Positions 1 through 8,582 of a stretch of DNA of 64,000 bases are shown piece by piece. The stretch is from an uncultured Marinococcus sp. (GTDB lineage Bacteria; Bacillota; Bacilli; Bacillales; Marinococcaceae), in the NCBI RefSeq assembly GCF_947493875.1, contig NZ_CANLSU010000001.1, positions 496,001-560,000 on the forward strand. The letters are read 5' to 3'. The position numbers and the translations under genes are program-made. Positions within the stretch are counted from its first letter, which is position 1. Each line of letters begins with the position of its first letter. The notes under the pieces are model-generated. The model searched no databases. It had not been told where the DNA came from and worked only from the letters and a program-made list of their open reading frames with translations.

Positions 1-567
1 CTCGACCGGCTGCTGTTTTTATCGCAAAAGGATGTCGGTGACGGCTTTATGGAAATTGCCCGCCTGACCGGGCTGATGGGGCTGATTGGCAGCCTGCTGC
101 TGCTCGTGCTTTCGCTGCCGGACTATGTTTATCAAAAGCACGACCATGAAAAGCAGATCCGCATGTCCAAGCACGATGTAAAGCAGGAAATGAAAAACAT
201 GGAGGGCGATCCGCTCATCCGTGGCAAGCGAAAGCAGAAGCAGCAGGAAATGGCGATGGGGCGGATGATGGAGGAAGTACCGAAAGCAGACGTCGTCATT
301 ACGAACCCGACACACTTTGCGGTGGCCCTCCGTTATGAAGAAGGCGCGATGGGTGCGCCGAAGGTGATTGCCAAGGGAGCCGACCATCTGGCCCGTAAAA
401 TTAAAGAAAAAGCAGGTGAGCATTCCATCCCAATGGTGGAAAACAAACCGCTCGCCCGTGCGCTGTATGCCCAGTCCGATATTGATGATGAAATACCTGA
501 AGATTTATTTAAAGCCGTAGCTGAGGTGCTTGCATACGTGTACCGCATCAAAAGGAAAAACGGCTAG
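1..567 (+). CDS. flhB: FlhB, flagellar export switch protein, C-terminal part (cut by window edge)
   Basis: FlhB is the membrane component of the flagellar type III export gate that switches substrate class from rod/hook to filament proteins. The reading frame is open from base 1, so the N-terminal membrane segments lie outside the window. What remains is the end of the last membrane helix, the charged linker and the cytoplasmic autocleavage domain. The self-cleavage motif Asn-Pro-Thr-His is encoded at 304-315, followed by the conserved stretch around KVIAKG and VENKPLARALY. The stop is 15 bases before flhA, as expected for one fla/che transcript. Nothing in the visible part looks degraded. 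Confidence 0.96.
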   Translation, partial: LDRLLFLSQKDVGDGFMEIARLTGLMGLIGSLLLLVLSLPDYVYQKHDHEKQIRMSKHDVKQEMKNMEGDPLIRGKRKQKQQEMAMGRMMEEVPKADVVITNPTHFAVALRYEEGAMGAPKVIAKGADHLARKIKEKAGEHSIPMVENKPLARALYAQSDIDDEIPEDLFKAVAEVLAYVYRIKRKNG

Positions 568-582
568 AAAAGGAGCAACCCT

Positions 583-2616
583 ATGGGATTTAGAGAACTA
601 TCAGTGCTGCTGGGCGTTATATTGATTGTCATTATGCTGATCATCCCGCTGCCGACATTTATTTTAGATATCCTGATCATGGCCAATATTTCACTGGCGC
701 TTCTGGTTATTCTCGTGGCAATGAACACAAAGGAGCCGCTTGAATTCAGTATCTTTCCCACGCTGCTTCTGCTTGTGACGTTGTTTCGGCTCGGGCTGAA
801 CGTTTCGACGACCCGTTCCATCTTAAGCAACGCCGAAGCAGGCAACGTTATCGAAACGTTCGGAAGCTTTGTGGTACAGGGCAGTGCCTTTGTCGGCCTG
901 GTGGTTTTTGTGATTCTTGTAGTGATTCAATTTGTCGTTATCGTTAAAGGGGCGGAACGGGTGTCAGAAGTCGGGGCCCGCTTTACCCTCGATGCGATGC
1001 CGGGAAAACAGATGAGCATCGATGCCGACCTGAATGCGGGTGTTATATCCGAACAGCAGGCGAAGGCGCGCCGGGAGAAAATCGAACGGGAAGCGGACTT
1101 CTACGGTTCGATGGACGGGGCGAGTAAGTTTGTGAAAGGGGACGCCATCGCAGGGATTGTTATCGTAATTATTAACGTTATTTTCGGTCTTGTGATTGGC
1201 ATGACTGAGCACGGAATGGATATCGGCACTGCTGCGAACACCTTTACGCTCCTTACCGTCGGGGACGGTCTGGTCAGTCAGATCCCTGCGCTGCTTATTT
1301 CTACAGCAACCGGTATTGTCGTTACCCGGGCGGCCTCGGAAGGCAACCTCGGTCACGATATTACAAAGCAGCTGTTTGCCTTTCCCCCGATGCTGTTTGT
1401 GGCAGCGGGCGCCATCTTTTTACTGGGCGTGTTTACGCCGATTAACTTCTTTTTAACCACCTGCATTGCCGGAGCGATGGCTGCCATTGGCTTTAGCATC
1501 AGGCAGACGGTGCTGCAGGAGGAGCAGGCCGCAGTGCATGAAACCGAAGAAGCGCAGGAGGAGGATCTGCGTTCGCAGGACAGCGTGATGCAGCTGCTGG
1601 ACGTAGACCCGATCGAGTTTGAATTCGGCTACAACCTCATTCCTCTTGCGGATGCGAAGCAGGGAGGCGACCTGCTTGACCGGGTTGTGATGATCCGGCG
1701 CCAGCTGGCACTCGAGCTCGGGATGGTCGTGCCGGTGATACGCATTCGTGACAATATCCAGCTGCAGCCGGGAGAGTACGTTGTGCGCATGCGGGGCAGC
1801 GAAATCGCCCGGGGTGAGCTTTACATGGATCATTACATGGCGATGGGGACCGGTACTGAAGAGCCAATCGACGGTATCGAAACGATAGAGCCGGCCTTTG
1901 GACTGCCTGCTCTCTGGATTCCGGAGGAGGAGCGCGACATTGCCGAAGATGCCGGCTACACCGTCGTGGACCCGCCGTCGGTTGTGAGTACGCATCTAAC
2001 CGAGGTTATTAAAACGCACGCGCACGAGCTCCTCGGCCGCGAGGAAACGAAGCAGCTGATCGATCATCTGAAGGAAACGTACCCGACGCTGGTCGAAGAA
2101 GTGACTCCTTCAACGCTTACGATCGGGGATGTTCAGAAGGTACTGGCCAAGCTGCTCCGGGAAGGGGTATCCATCCGGAACATGCCAACCATTTTTGAAG
2201 CGCTGGCCGAATACGGCACGATGACCAAGGACATGGAGATTGTGACAGAGTATGTACGGCAGGCCCTGTCGAGACAGATTTCCAAGCAGTACGCTGACGG
2301 GGAAGAGCTGCTTCAGGTCGTCACGCTCAGCGGCGGCATTGAAAAGAAAATTGCCGACGCTCTGCAGCAGACCGAAAGCGGTAATTATTTAGCGATGGAT
2401 CCAAACGAGTCCCAGCGGATGGTGCAGCGGATCGGGGCAGAAGCCGAACAGCTGATGAACATCGGAAAGACACCGGTCATTCTTTGTTCGCCGGCTGTGC
2501 GCATGCACGTGCGCCATCTGATTGAGCGGTTCTTTCCGCAGATGCCGGTATTATCCTATAACGAACTGGAGCCTTCCATCGAAATTCAAAGCGTCGGGGT
2601 GGTGAACAATGAATGA
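583..2616 (+). CDS. flhA: FlhA, flagellar type III export gate protein
   Basis: FlhA (677 residues) forms the nonameric export gate ring of the flagellar secretion apparatus. The first ~310 residues are a run of hydrophobic helices, including the conserved FHIPEP-family block (RFTLDAMPGKQMSIDADLNAG near residue 135-155), and the rest is the cytoplasmic domain that docks chaperone-substrate complexes. Length matches the B. subtilis protein. The ATG at 583 follows a good ribosome site (AAGGAG). The stop overlaps the flhF start (ATGA), which indicates translational coupling. Confidence 0.97.
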   Translation: MGFRELSVLLGVILIVIMLIIPLPTFILDILIMANISLALLVILVAMNTKEPLEFSIFPTLLLLVTLFRLGLNVSTTRSILSNAEAGNVIETFGSFVVQGSAFVGLVVFVILVVIQFVVIVKGAERVSEVGARFTLDAMPGKQMSIDADLNAGVISEQQAKARREKIEREADFYGSMDGASKFVKGDAIAGIVIVIINVIFGLVIGMTEHGMDIGTAANTFTLLTVGDGLVSQIPALLISTATGIVVTRAASEGNLGHDITKQLFAFPPMLFVAAGAIFLLGVFTPINFFLTTCIAGAMAAIGFSIRQTVLQEEQAAVHETEEAQEEDLRSQDSVMQLLDVDPIEFEFGYNLIPLADAKQGGDLLDRVVMIRRQLALELGMVVPVIRIRDNIQLQPGEYVVRMRGSEIARGELYMDHYMAMGTGTEEPIDGIETIEPAFGLPALWIPEEERDIAEDAGYTVVDPPSVVSTHLTEVIKTHAHELLGREETKQLIDHLKETYPTLVEEVTPSTLTIGDVQKVLAKLLREGVSIRNMPTIFEALAEYGTMTKDMEIVTEYVRQALSRQISKQYADGEELLQVVTLSGGIEKKIADALQQTESGNYLAMDPNESQRMVQRIGAEAEQLMNIGKTPVILCSPAVRMHVRHLIERFFPQMPVLSYNELEPSIEIQSVGVVNNE

Positions 2617-3689
2617 GAATGAAAAAAATTACAGTGGATTCGATGCCGGAAGCGGTAGCGAAGGTGCGGCAGGAGTTCGGAGATGAAGCGGTCATTCTGC
2701 ATTCCCGGCCGGTGAAGGTCAGAAGATGGTTCGGGCTTAAGTCCGTGGACAGGCTCGAAGTTTATGCAGGGATCGATGACGCCCCTCCCCGAAAAAAAGA
2801 GCGCACGCCTCCGGCAGAACCCGTAAAGCCGGCTCAGCCAAAAGAGGTGAAGACTTTCGAGGTACCGGATAAAAAGCCAAACGTGCTTCCTGCTTCAGCT
2901 CCAGCTCCTTTTCAGTCCGTTTCCGCTGCCTTAAAGACACAGGAAGTAAACGAACGGGTGGAAGAAGAGCTGATGAACCGGTTTATGGAAAAATGGTACG
3001 CCGAAAAGGGCAGCCGGCCGGAAGTGTCCATACTCGAAGCCTGCATAGGAGAATGGCTGGAGGACCGGCATCCCCGGGCCGAAGCAGCAATGTCCCGGAT
3101 GGTTCAGCTGGTCGGCCAGACTGGCGTCGGCAAAACGACGACACTTGCCAAGCTCGGTGCCCGGGAAATGCTCCGAAGAAAAAAATCGATTGCCTTTTTT
3201 ACGACAGACACCTTCCGCATGGGAGCAGTCGACCAGTTGAATACGTACGCCTCCATTATGGAAGCACCGGTTCATGTTATATACGACCAGGCTGATTACA
3301 GGGAAGCATTGGCTCAGTCCCGGGCTCATGATTATGTGTTCATTGATTCGGCAGGAAGAAATTTTCTGCATGAACAGACCGTGGAAGAAGCGCAGCGGCT
3401 GCTTCCGGCGGGCGAACCGATTAAAACCGTGCTCGTGCTCTCGCTGACGGCTAAATACAAAGACATGAAGGAAGTCGCTGAAAAATTTCTTCCTTATATA
3501 TCAAACGAGGTTATTATCACTAAAACAGATGAAACCACTTCGTTTGGGGCACTTCTGAATATTATTGATGAATTTTCACTACGGGTGTCCTTTGTTACCA
3601 CCGGCCAGGAAGTGCCGGAGGACATTGAGCCCGCGGACAACAAATGGCTTGCAGCAAAAATAGCAGGGGGGGCACTTGGTGAAAAATGA
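2613..3689 (+). CDS. flhF: FlhF, SRP-type GTPase for flagellar placement
   Basis: FlhF is a signal-recognition-particle family GTPase that fixes the position and number of flagella. The 358-residue protein has the usual N-terminal B domain (residues 1-60), a variable proline/charged linker (60-105) and the NG GTPase region. The G1 loop GQTGVGKTTT is at residues 168-177, DTFR follows, and DSAGR is near 247. The start overlaps the flhA stop by four bases; an ATG two codons further in (2619) is also possible. It overlaps flhG at its 3' end, so flhA-flhF-flhG are coupled. FlhG stimulates FlhF GTPase activity in studied systems. Confidence 0.96.
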   Translation: MRMKKITVDSMPEAVAKVRQEFGDEAVILHSRPVKVRRWFGLKSVDRLEVYAGIDDAPPRKKERTPPAEPVKPAQPKEVKTFEVPDKKPNVLPASAPAPFQSVSAALKTQEVNERVEEELMNRFMEKWYAEKGSRPEVSILEACIGEWLEDRHPRAEAAMSRMVQLVGQTGVGKTTTLAKLGAREMLRRKKSIAFFTTDTFRMGAVDQLNTYASIMEAPVHVIYDQADYREALAQSRAHDYVFIDSAGRNFLHEQTVEEAQRLLPAGEPIKTVLVLSLTAKYKDMKEVAEKFLPYISNEVIITKTDETTSFGALLNIIDEFSLRVSFVTTGQEVPEDIEPADNKWLAAKIAGGALGEK

Positions 3690-4557
3690 TCAGGCTGAAA
3701 GTCTGCGTACTCAGATGCAGAAACGGCGTCACAGGCAGACGAGAGTGCTGTCGGTCGTAAGCGGAAAAGGGGGCGTCGGCAAGTCCAATGTGTCCCTGAA
3801 TGTAGCTATCTCCCTGGCGGAATCCGGCGCGGAGGTATTGCTGATTGACATGGACACCGGCATGGCCAACCTGGATATCCTGCTTGGATATACGCCTCTT
3901 CTGCCATTTCAGGAGATGTTTACGGAAAATAAAAGCATTTTTGAATTGATTCAATCCGGCCCGTCCGGAGTGCAGTGGATTGCGGGAGGTTCGGGTCTTT
4001 CCGGTATTTTTCATATGGAGGAGGAGCATAAGCTGAGGTTTTACGAACAGCTGCAGCTGCTTGAAGGTGAATTTGATTTTATTATTTTTGACATGGGAGC
4101 AGGGCTGAACGAAAACCATATGCACCTGATTACGACGACCGAGCGCGGAATTCTTGTAACAACCCCGGAGCCGACGGCGCTGATGGATGGCTACGCCATG
4201 ATGAAATACATCCGCTCCCACAAAAGTGATTTTCCATTTGCGGCCGTCATTAATCGGGTGGATCAGAAAAAAGACGGCCGGGCGGCCGCGCAGAAATTAA
4301 TGACAGTCAGTGAACGGTTTCTCGGCATGCAGCTGACCGTGCTGCCGATGGTGCCAAATGACCCTAAAGTAAGCAGGGCAGTCATGGAGCAGACACCGTT
4401 TGTCATTGCCTATCCTGACAGCCGGGCGGCCCAGAGCATGAAGCAGATTGCAGCAGGGCTGTGGGTGAAAGAACAGTCAGCAAAAACGGACGGCAAGCCG
4501 TTCCGGCATTTTATTACAGGGATGAAGCAGCGGTTATTCGCTTCTGCCCGCACATAG
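3679..4557 (+). CDS. flhG: FlhG (YlxH), MinD-like ATPase controlling flagellar number
   Basis: FlhG is a MinD/ParA-type ATPase that activates FlhF and limits or patterns flagella. The deviant Walker A motif SGKGGVGKSN is at residues 28-37, followed by the MinD-like LLIDMDTGMANLD block. An N-terminal FlhF-activating stretch (DQAESLR) is conserved with B. subtilis (DQAATLR). I chose GTG at 3679 because a G-rich ribosome site lies 8-9 bases upstream; the TTG at 3676 directly before it is an equal alternative. The gene overlaps the end of flhF by 11 bases. Confidence 0.94.
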   Translation: MKNDQAESLRTQMQKRRHRQTRVLSVVSGKGGVGKSNVSLNVAISLAESGAEVLLIDMDTGMANLDILLGYTPLLPFQEMFTENKSIFELIQSGPSGVQWIAGGSGLSGIFHMEEEHKLRFYEQLQLLEGEFDFIIFDMGAGLNENHMHLITTTERGILVTTPEPTALMDGYAMMKYIRSHKSDFPFAAVINRVDQKKDGRAAAQKLMTVSERFLGMQLTVLPMVPNDPKVSRAVMEQTPFVIAYPDSRAAQSMKQIAAGLWVKEQSAKTDGKPFRHFITGMKQRLFASART

Positions 4558-4573
4558 AACGGAGCCTAAATAT

Positions 4574-5203
4574 ATGAACATTCAACCTTCCGGGAAACCG
4601 GGCCGCTGGGACCTGCTGGTGATCGGAACGTCCACAGGCGGACCTGCAGCTTTGCAGAAGCTTTTCCATTCGATGCCGGAGGAGGTGGAGCTGCCGATTG
4701 TGATTGTGCAGCATATGCCGTCTGGATTCACAAGATCACTTGCGGACAGGCTGAACCGGGATTACAGGTGGAGCGTTAAGGAAGCCGAAGACGGTGGAGC
4801 GCTGCAGAAAGGTACCGTTTATATTGCTCCCGGAGGAAGGCAGCTTGAAATCCGTCGAAAAGGAAACCGGCTGATAACAGCAGTGAATGAAAGTGAAACC
4901 GGTGACCGTTATCACCCGTCGATGGATCTGCTGCTGGCTTCTCTCTTTAAATTAGGAGACCTGCGGGTACTCGCTGTTATTTTAACGGGCATGGGCAGCG
5001 ACGGTACATGCGGATTAAAAAAGCTGCAGGCAGCGACGGCACTTTATGCTGTCGCTGAATCAGAAGAAACGGCTGTAGTCTACGGGATGCCCCGGGCAGC
5101 GGTACAGGCCGGTGTCATCGACGAAGTCCTCCCGCTCCATGCGATTGGAGAGCGGATCGGCCAGCTGGTGCAAACTACTGTATATGAAGGAGAGGTAAAA
5201 TGA
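4574..5203 (+). CDS. cheB: CheB-type methylesterase domain without a receiver domain
   Basis: This 209-residue protein is the catalytic half of the chemoreceptor methylesterase/glutamine deamidase CheB. The triad is visible: Ser20 in GTSTGG, His47 in QHMP and Asp143 in LTGMGSDGT. B. subtilis CheB is about 357 residues because an N-terminal response-regulator domain sits before this unit. Here only about ten residues precede the catalytic domain, and flhG ends 16 bases upstream, so the receiver domain is truly missing at this locus. Without it, activation by CheA phosphorylation is not expected, and the enzyme may be constitutive or controlled by a partner. The stop overlaps the cheC start. 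Confidence 0.9.
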   Translation: MNIQPSGKPGRWDLLVIGTSTGGPAALQKLFHSMPEEVELPIVIVQHMPSGFTRSLADRLNRDYRWSVKEAEDGGALQKGTVYIAPGGRQLEIRRKGNRLITAVNESETGDRYHPSMDLLLASLFKLGDLRVLAVILTGMGSDGTCGLKKLQAATALYAVAESEETAVVYGMPRAAVQAGVIDEVLPLHAIGERIGQLVQTTVYEGEVK

Positions 5204-5829
5204 TGGATAAACGTGACGTAGAGCTCGATATATTAAAAGAAATCGGAACCATCGGGGGCGGCAATGCCGCCACTGCACTGTCCTCCCTTCTGAAAACGCC
5301 GGTCCAGATCAGCGTGCCGTCGGTACAGATGGTGCCGTTTCCGAAGCTGCTTGAAGCAGCCGGAGGAGAAGAAAAAGTAGCGGCGGTCACCTTTCTGCGC
5401 ATCGCGGGCCACATCAGCGGCAGCATATTTTTTGTGCTTGAGCCACAGGAGATGCAGGCAGTGGGAAGAGCACTGGTACAAAGCTGGAATCTTCCGTACA
5501 CGCCGGAAAATGAACAGGAGCTGCTTGAGTCGGCAGTGTGTGAATTAACGAATATTCTGGCTGGGTCTTATTTATCGGCGCTTTCAGATTTTACAGGTCT
5601 TTACATGATGCCGACGGTTCCGTCGTCTGCCGTTGACATGATCGGAGCGCTTTTGAGCGAAGGGCTTATCGAAGCTGGTCTTGAAGGAGATGAAGCGATC
5701 ATGATCGACACGAACATGACAAAAGGGGAGGATCACTCGCAGATGGCAGGCCGGTTTTTTATGCTGCCGGATGCCCACTCGCTTCCGAAAATTTTTGCCT
5801 CCCTCGGAGTACAGGAGGATGGGGAGTGA
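5200..5829 (+). CDS. cheC: CheC, CheY-P phosphatase/adaptation protein
   Basis: CheC dephosphorylates CheY-P and binds CheD in the Bacillus adaptation network. It is 209 residues with the two pseudo-symmetric halves of the CheC/CheX/FliY family, whose active sites follow D/S-x3-E-x2-N. The second site is intact (Ser111, Glu115, Asn118). The first site reads Asp10, Glu14, Thr17, with threonine in place of the catalytic asparagine. It follows cheB directly (four-base overlap), whereas in B. subtilis cheA and cheW lie between. It overlaps cheD by four bases (GTGA). Confidence 0.95.
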   Translation: MMDKRDVELDILKEIGTIGGGNAATALSSLLKTPVQISVPSVQMVPFPKLLEAAGGEEKVAAVTFLRIAGHISGSIFFVLEPQEMQAVGRALVQSWNLPYTPENEQELLESAVCELTNILAGSYLSALSDFTGLYMMPTVPSSAVDMIGALLSEGLIEAGLEGDEAIMIDTNMTKGEDHSQMAGRFFMLPDAHSLPKIFASLGVQEDGE

Positions 5830-6329
5830 AAAACTTGGACATTAAACAAACGAAGATAAAAGTGGCGATGGCGGATATGAAGTGGGGCACGGACGGCGAT
5901 ATACTCTCAACGAGCGGCCTGGGTTCGTGTGTAGGCATTGTCATTTATTCGCTCCGCCACCAATATGCCTGCCTGATTCATGCGATGCTCCCGTTCTCTG
6001 GGATGGCACGGAAAGGGCAGCATGTTAACGAGGCGAAATATGCTGATACGGCCCTGCAAAAGGCGTTTGCCGGCTTTGAAGAACGTGGTATTCCAATTGC
6101 TTCGCTCGAAGCAAAGCTTGCCGGAGGAGCAAGAATGTTTCAGTTTCAGACGGATCATCTGCATATTGGAAAACGAAATGTCGAAGCAGCAAAGGAAATA
6201 CTTGCCGGGCGGTCCGTACCGGTCAGAGCAGAGGAAACAGGGGGTCACACTGGCAGAACGATAGAATTCGATGTGGTCACAGGAGTTCTGCGGATTAAGC
6301 TGACCGGAGGAGAAACAACGATAATATGA
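5826..6329 (+). CDS. cheD: CheD, chemoreceptor glutamine deamidase
   Basis: CheD (167 residues) deamidates receptor glutamines and is sequestered by CheC. The expected Cys-His-Thr triad is present with the same spacing as in the Thermotoga enzyme: Thr29, Cys35 (in GLGSC) and His52 (in IHAMLP). The GTG start overlaps the cheC stop and lies 7 bases after a strong AGGAGG site at 5813-5818. A TTG three codons later is possible but less well placed. Sequence and position between cheC and sigD make the call firm. Confidence 0.95.
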   Translation: MKNLDIKQTKIKVAMADMKWGTDGDILSTSGLGSCVGIVIYSLRHQYACLIHAMLPFSGMARKGQHVNEAKYADTALQKAFAGFEERGIPIASLEAKLAGGARMFQFQTDHLHIGKRNVEAAKEILAGRSVPVRAEETGGHTGRTIEFDVVTGVLRIKLTGGETTII

Positions 6330-6345
6330 ACAGGGGGAAGAAGAC

Positions 6346-7119
6346 ATGAGTAGATCGACAGCGCATGCTCATCAGGAGATTTGGGAGAAATGGCTGGATA
6401 ATTATGACGATACGGCGGCCGACCAACTAGTCGACATTTATATGCCCCTTGTTCATTATCACGTTCAGCGCATCGCAGCGAAGCTTCCTAAAAATGTGAA
6501 CCGGGACGATCTTGTGAGTCACGGGCTGATGGGCCTGTACGATGCGATGAAAAAATTCGACCTGTCCCGGGATTTGAAATTTGATACATATGCCTCATTC
6601 CGGATCCGCGGAGCGATTATTGACGGTCTCCGGCAGGAAGACTGGATGCCGCGCTCTCTTCGCGAGAAAACAAAGAAAATTGAAGAAACAGCTGAATGGC
6701 TCGAACAAAAAAAGGGACGTTTTGTCTCGGACCGGGAGATAGGCGAAGAGCTGGACATGAAGTCCTCGGAAGTATCGAAGGTGATCGCCGAAAACTATTT
6801 CGTGCATATGCTGTCTATGGATGAGGCGACGCCGGACGGTGAACGCGATGAAACGTATCGCGGGGCCATTGTGGATCATAACGCTCCGTCCCCGGAGGAA
6901 ATGCTAACCGACCAGGCCTCCCTGCACGAGCTCGGGGAAGCAATAGCAAATCTGCCGGAAAAGGAGCAGAAGGTCGTCTCCCTTTTTTACCTGGAGGAAA
7001 TGACGTTGACCGAAATCGGCCATATTTTATCGCTGTCCACATCGAGAATTTCACAAATTCATTCCAAAGCACTTTTCCGTCTGCGCCAGTATTTGAAACA
7101 GACGGAAGAAAAAACGTGA
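6346..7119 (+). CDS. sigD: SigD, flagellar/motility sigma factor (sigma-28)
   Basis: This 257-residue protein is the FliA/SigD sigma factor that directs transcription of flagellin, motor and autolysin genes. Region 2 (LPKNVNRDDLVSHGLMGLYDAMKKFD followed by FDTYASFRIRGAIIDGLR), region 3 and the helix-turn-helix of region 4 (MTLTEIGHILSLSTSRISQIHSKAL) are all intact. Length matches B. subtilis SigD (254). It lies near the 3' end of the fla/che operon, as in B. subtilis, so sigma-D level would depend on how far the long transcript is read. Confidence 0.97.
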   Translation: MSRSTAHAHQEIWEKWLDNYDDTAADQLVDIYMPLVHYHVQRIAAKLPKNVNRDDLVSHGLMGLYDAMKKFDLSRDLKFDTYASFRIRGAIIDGLRQEDWMPRSLREKTKKIEETAEWLEQKKGRFVSDREIGEELDMKSSEVSKVIAENYFVHMLSMDEATPDGERDETYRGAIVDHNAPSPEEMLTDQASLHELGEAIANLPEKEQKVVSLFYLEEMTLTEIGHILSLSTSRISQIHSKALFRLRQYLKQTEEKT

Positions 7120-7134
7120 GAAGGGAGAAGGCCT

Positions 7135-7509
7135 ATGTCTCTGATATTCAGTCTGCTTGCCCTGATGGCTGCCGGTGCTTTATGGATAAAGCATCAATTC
7201 ACAGTGCGTGAACTGCAGGCGTTAAAAAATGATAAAAAAGAAATCGAGCAGCTGTTAATCTACTATACCGAAGAAATGAAACGCGACAATGAACGTCTCC
7301 GCAGCGTGTGGGAGGGGCGGGAGAGTCCAGTGGAAGAAACGGAAATGGCTGAGCCGGCACAGGACGTGGACGAACCTTCGCCGAAGGAATCGATGATGAA
7401 CCGTGTTATAATGTTATATAAAGAAGGATGGAAGGAAAAGGATATTGCAAAGACCCTGTTTATCGGCCAGCGGGAAGTGCATCTGTTTTTGCAGATGCAG
7501 GAAAAATAA
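7135..7509 (+). CDS. swrB: SwrB-like membrane-anchored protein
   Basis: This 124-residue protein has a hydrophobic N-terminal segment (about residues 3-18), then a charged coiled-coil-like stretch and an acidic linker. It ends in a small helix-turn-helix-like domain (ESMMNRVIMLYKEGWKEKDIAKTLFIGQREVHLFLQM). That layout and its place directly after sigD match swrB (ylxL) of B. subtilis, which promotes maturation of the flagellar secretion apparatus. It is shorter than the B. subtilis protein (about 167 residues), mainly in the linker. The gene name rests on synteny plus architecture more than on close sequence identity. Confidence 0.75.
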   Translation: MSLIFSLLALMAAGALWIKHQFTVRELQALKNDKKEIEQLLIYYTEEMKRDNERLRSVWEGRESPVEETEMAEPAQDVDEPSPKESMMNRVIMLYKEGWKEKDIAKTLFIGQREVHLFLQMQEK

Positions 7510-7518
7510 GCTTTAGCA

Positions 7519-7547
7519 TTGCGTCCTAAAGACTCGTGTGGTATATT
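7519..7547 (+). promoter_or_regulatory. Sigma-A promoter for rpsB
   Basis: TTGCGT at 7519-7524 and TATATT at 7542-7547 are separated by exactly 17 bases. The predicted start near 7554 gives a leader of about 110 bases before rpsB. It uncouples the ribosomal protein genes from the motility operon upstream. I see no U-tract terminator after swrB. Confidence 0.75.
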
Positions 7548-7553
7548 ACGAGT

Positions 7554-7655
7554 TGGTGTTAAAAACACACGCAACAGCTGATCTGTATAGAGGTGCTTTC
7601 CGCATGGAAAGTTTTGTACAGACATGACGCTTGCGGTGGAAAAAACCTAAGGAGG
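7554..7655 (+). promoter_or_regulatory. Structured 5' leader of rpsB, candidate S2 autoregulatory RNA
   Basis: Three nested helices can form: CGCAA (7570-7574) with TTGCG (7631-7635), TCTGTA (7582-7587) with TACAGA (7617-7622), and an apical CTTTCC (7596-7601) with GGAAAG (7606-7611) around a GCAT loop. The helix ends 16 bases before the AGGAGG ribosome site. Ribosomal protein operons are often controlled by binding of their own product to such leaders. Binding of S2 here is inference. Confidence 0.5.
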
Positions 7656-7664
7656 AATTATTTT

Positions 7665-8453
7665 ATGGCTGTTATTTCTATGAAACAGTTGCTTGAAGCA
7701 GGGGTGCACTTCGGTCACCAGACTCGTCGCTGGAACCCTAAAATGAGCCGTTATATTTTCACGGAGCGTAATGGTATTTATATCATTGACCTTCAAAAAA
7801 CGGTACGTAAAGTAGAAGAAGCGTACAAATACGTGCGCAGCATTGCAGAAGACGGAGGTAAAATCCTTTTCGTCGGAACGAAAAAACAGGCGCAGGACTC
7901 TGTTCGCGATGAAGCGATCCGTTCAAACATGTACTACATTAACCAGCGTTGGTTAGGCGGTACACTGACGAACTTCGCAACGATCCGTAAACGGATTGCC
8001 CGCTTGAAGGACCTCGAACAAATGGAAGAAGACGGTACCTTTGATATTCTTCCGAAAAAAGAAGTTATGCTGTTAAACAAAGAAAAAGACCGTCTCGAAA
8101 AAGTACTTGGCGGCATTAAAGATATGAACAAGCTTCCGGATGCCCTGTTTATTATCGATCCGCGCAAAGAGCGCATCGCAGTGGCAGAAGCACACAAATT
8201 AAACATCCCGATCATCTCGATCGTGGACACTAACTGTGATCCTGACGAGATCGACAAGCTCATCCCGGGTAACGACGACGCTATCCGTGCCGTTCGTCTT
8301 CTTACAGGAAAAATGGCCGATGCCGTTATCGAAGCAACCCAGGGTGCAGAAGAAAAAGCCCGTGAGCAGGCAGCTGCCCAGGAAAAAGAACAGGAAGCAG
8401 CCGCAGCGGAAGAAGAAGGAAACACAGAAGAAGAGAGCGTTTCAAACCAGTAA
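7665..8453 (+). CDS. rpsB: 30S ribosomal protein S2
   Basis: S2 (262 residues) is a primary component of the 30S subunit and helps bind S1-like functions and initiator complexes. The start [27 protein letters not shown] is the family hallmark, and the ATG at 7665 follows AAGGAGGAATT. An in-frame ATG at 7593 is upstream but lies inside the leader helix and would add 24 residues unrelated to S2. The C-terminus is a long Glu/Ala-rich tail ([25 protein letters not shown] region) somewhat longer and more acidic than in B. subtilis. Confidence 0.98.
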   Translation: MAVISMKQLLEAGVHFGHQTRRWNPKMSRYIFTERNGIYIIDLQKTVRKVEEAYKYVRSIAEDGGKILFVGTKKQAQDSVRDEAIRSNMYYINQRWLGGTLTNFATIRKRIARLKDLEQMEEDGTFDILPKKEVMLLNKEKDRLEKVLGGIKDMNKLPDALFIIDPRKERIAVAEAHKLNIPIISIVDTNCDPDEIDKLIPGNDDAIRAVRLLTGKMADAVIEATQGAEEKAREQAAAQEKEQEAAAAEEEGNTEEESVSNQ

Positions 8454-8490
8454 GCTCTCATAAATATAACGGGCCCAGGCCTGACGCGAA

Positions 8491-8529
8491 GGGTGGTAAA
8501 AGGGAAAAACCCTTTATCACCCTTTTTCT
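8491..8529 (+). terminator. Intrinsic terminator/attenuator between rpsB and tsf
   Basis: GGGTGGTAAAAGGG (8491-8504) can pair with CCCTTTATCACCC (8510-8522) across an AAAAA loop, followed by TTTTTCTT. Since tsf has no clear promoter of its own, this is likely a partial terminator that lowers tsf relative to rpsB. Confidence 0.7.
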
Positions 8530-8582
8530 TGAAAAATAGCGCTCAAGCGCTTGTGCATGGAAAAATCGAAGGAGGAATTTAA

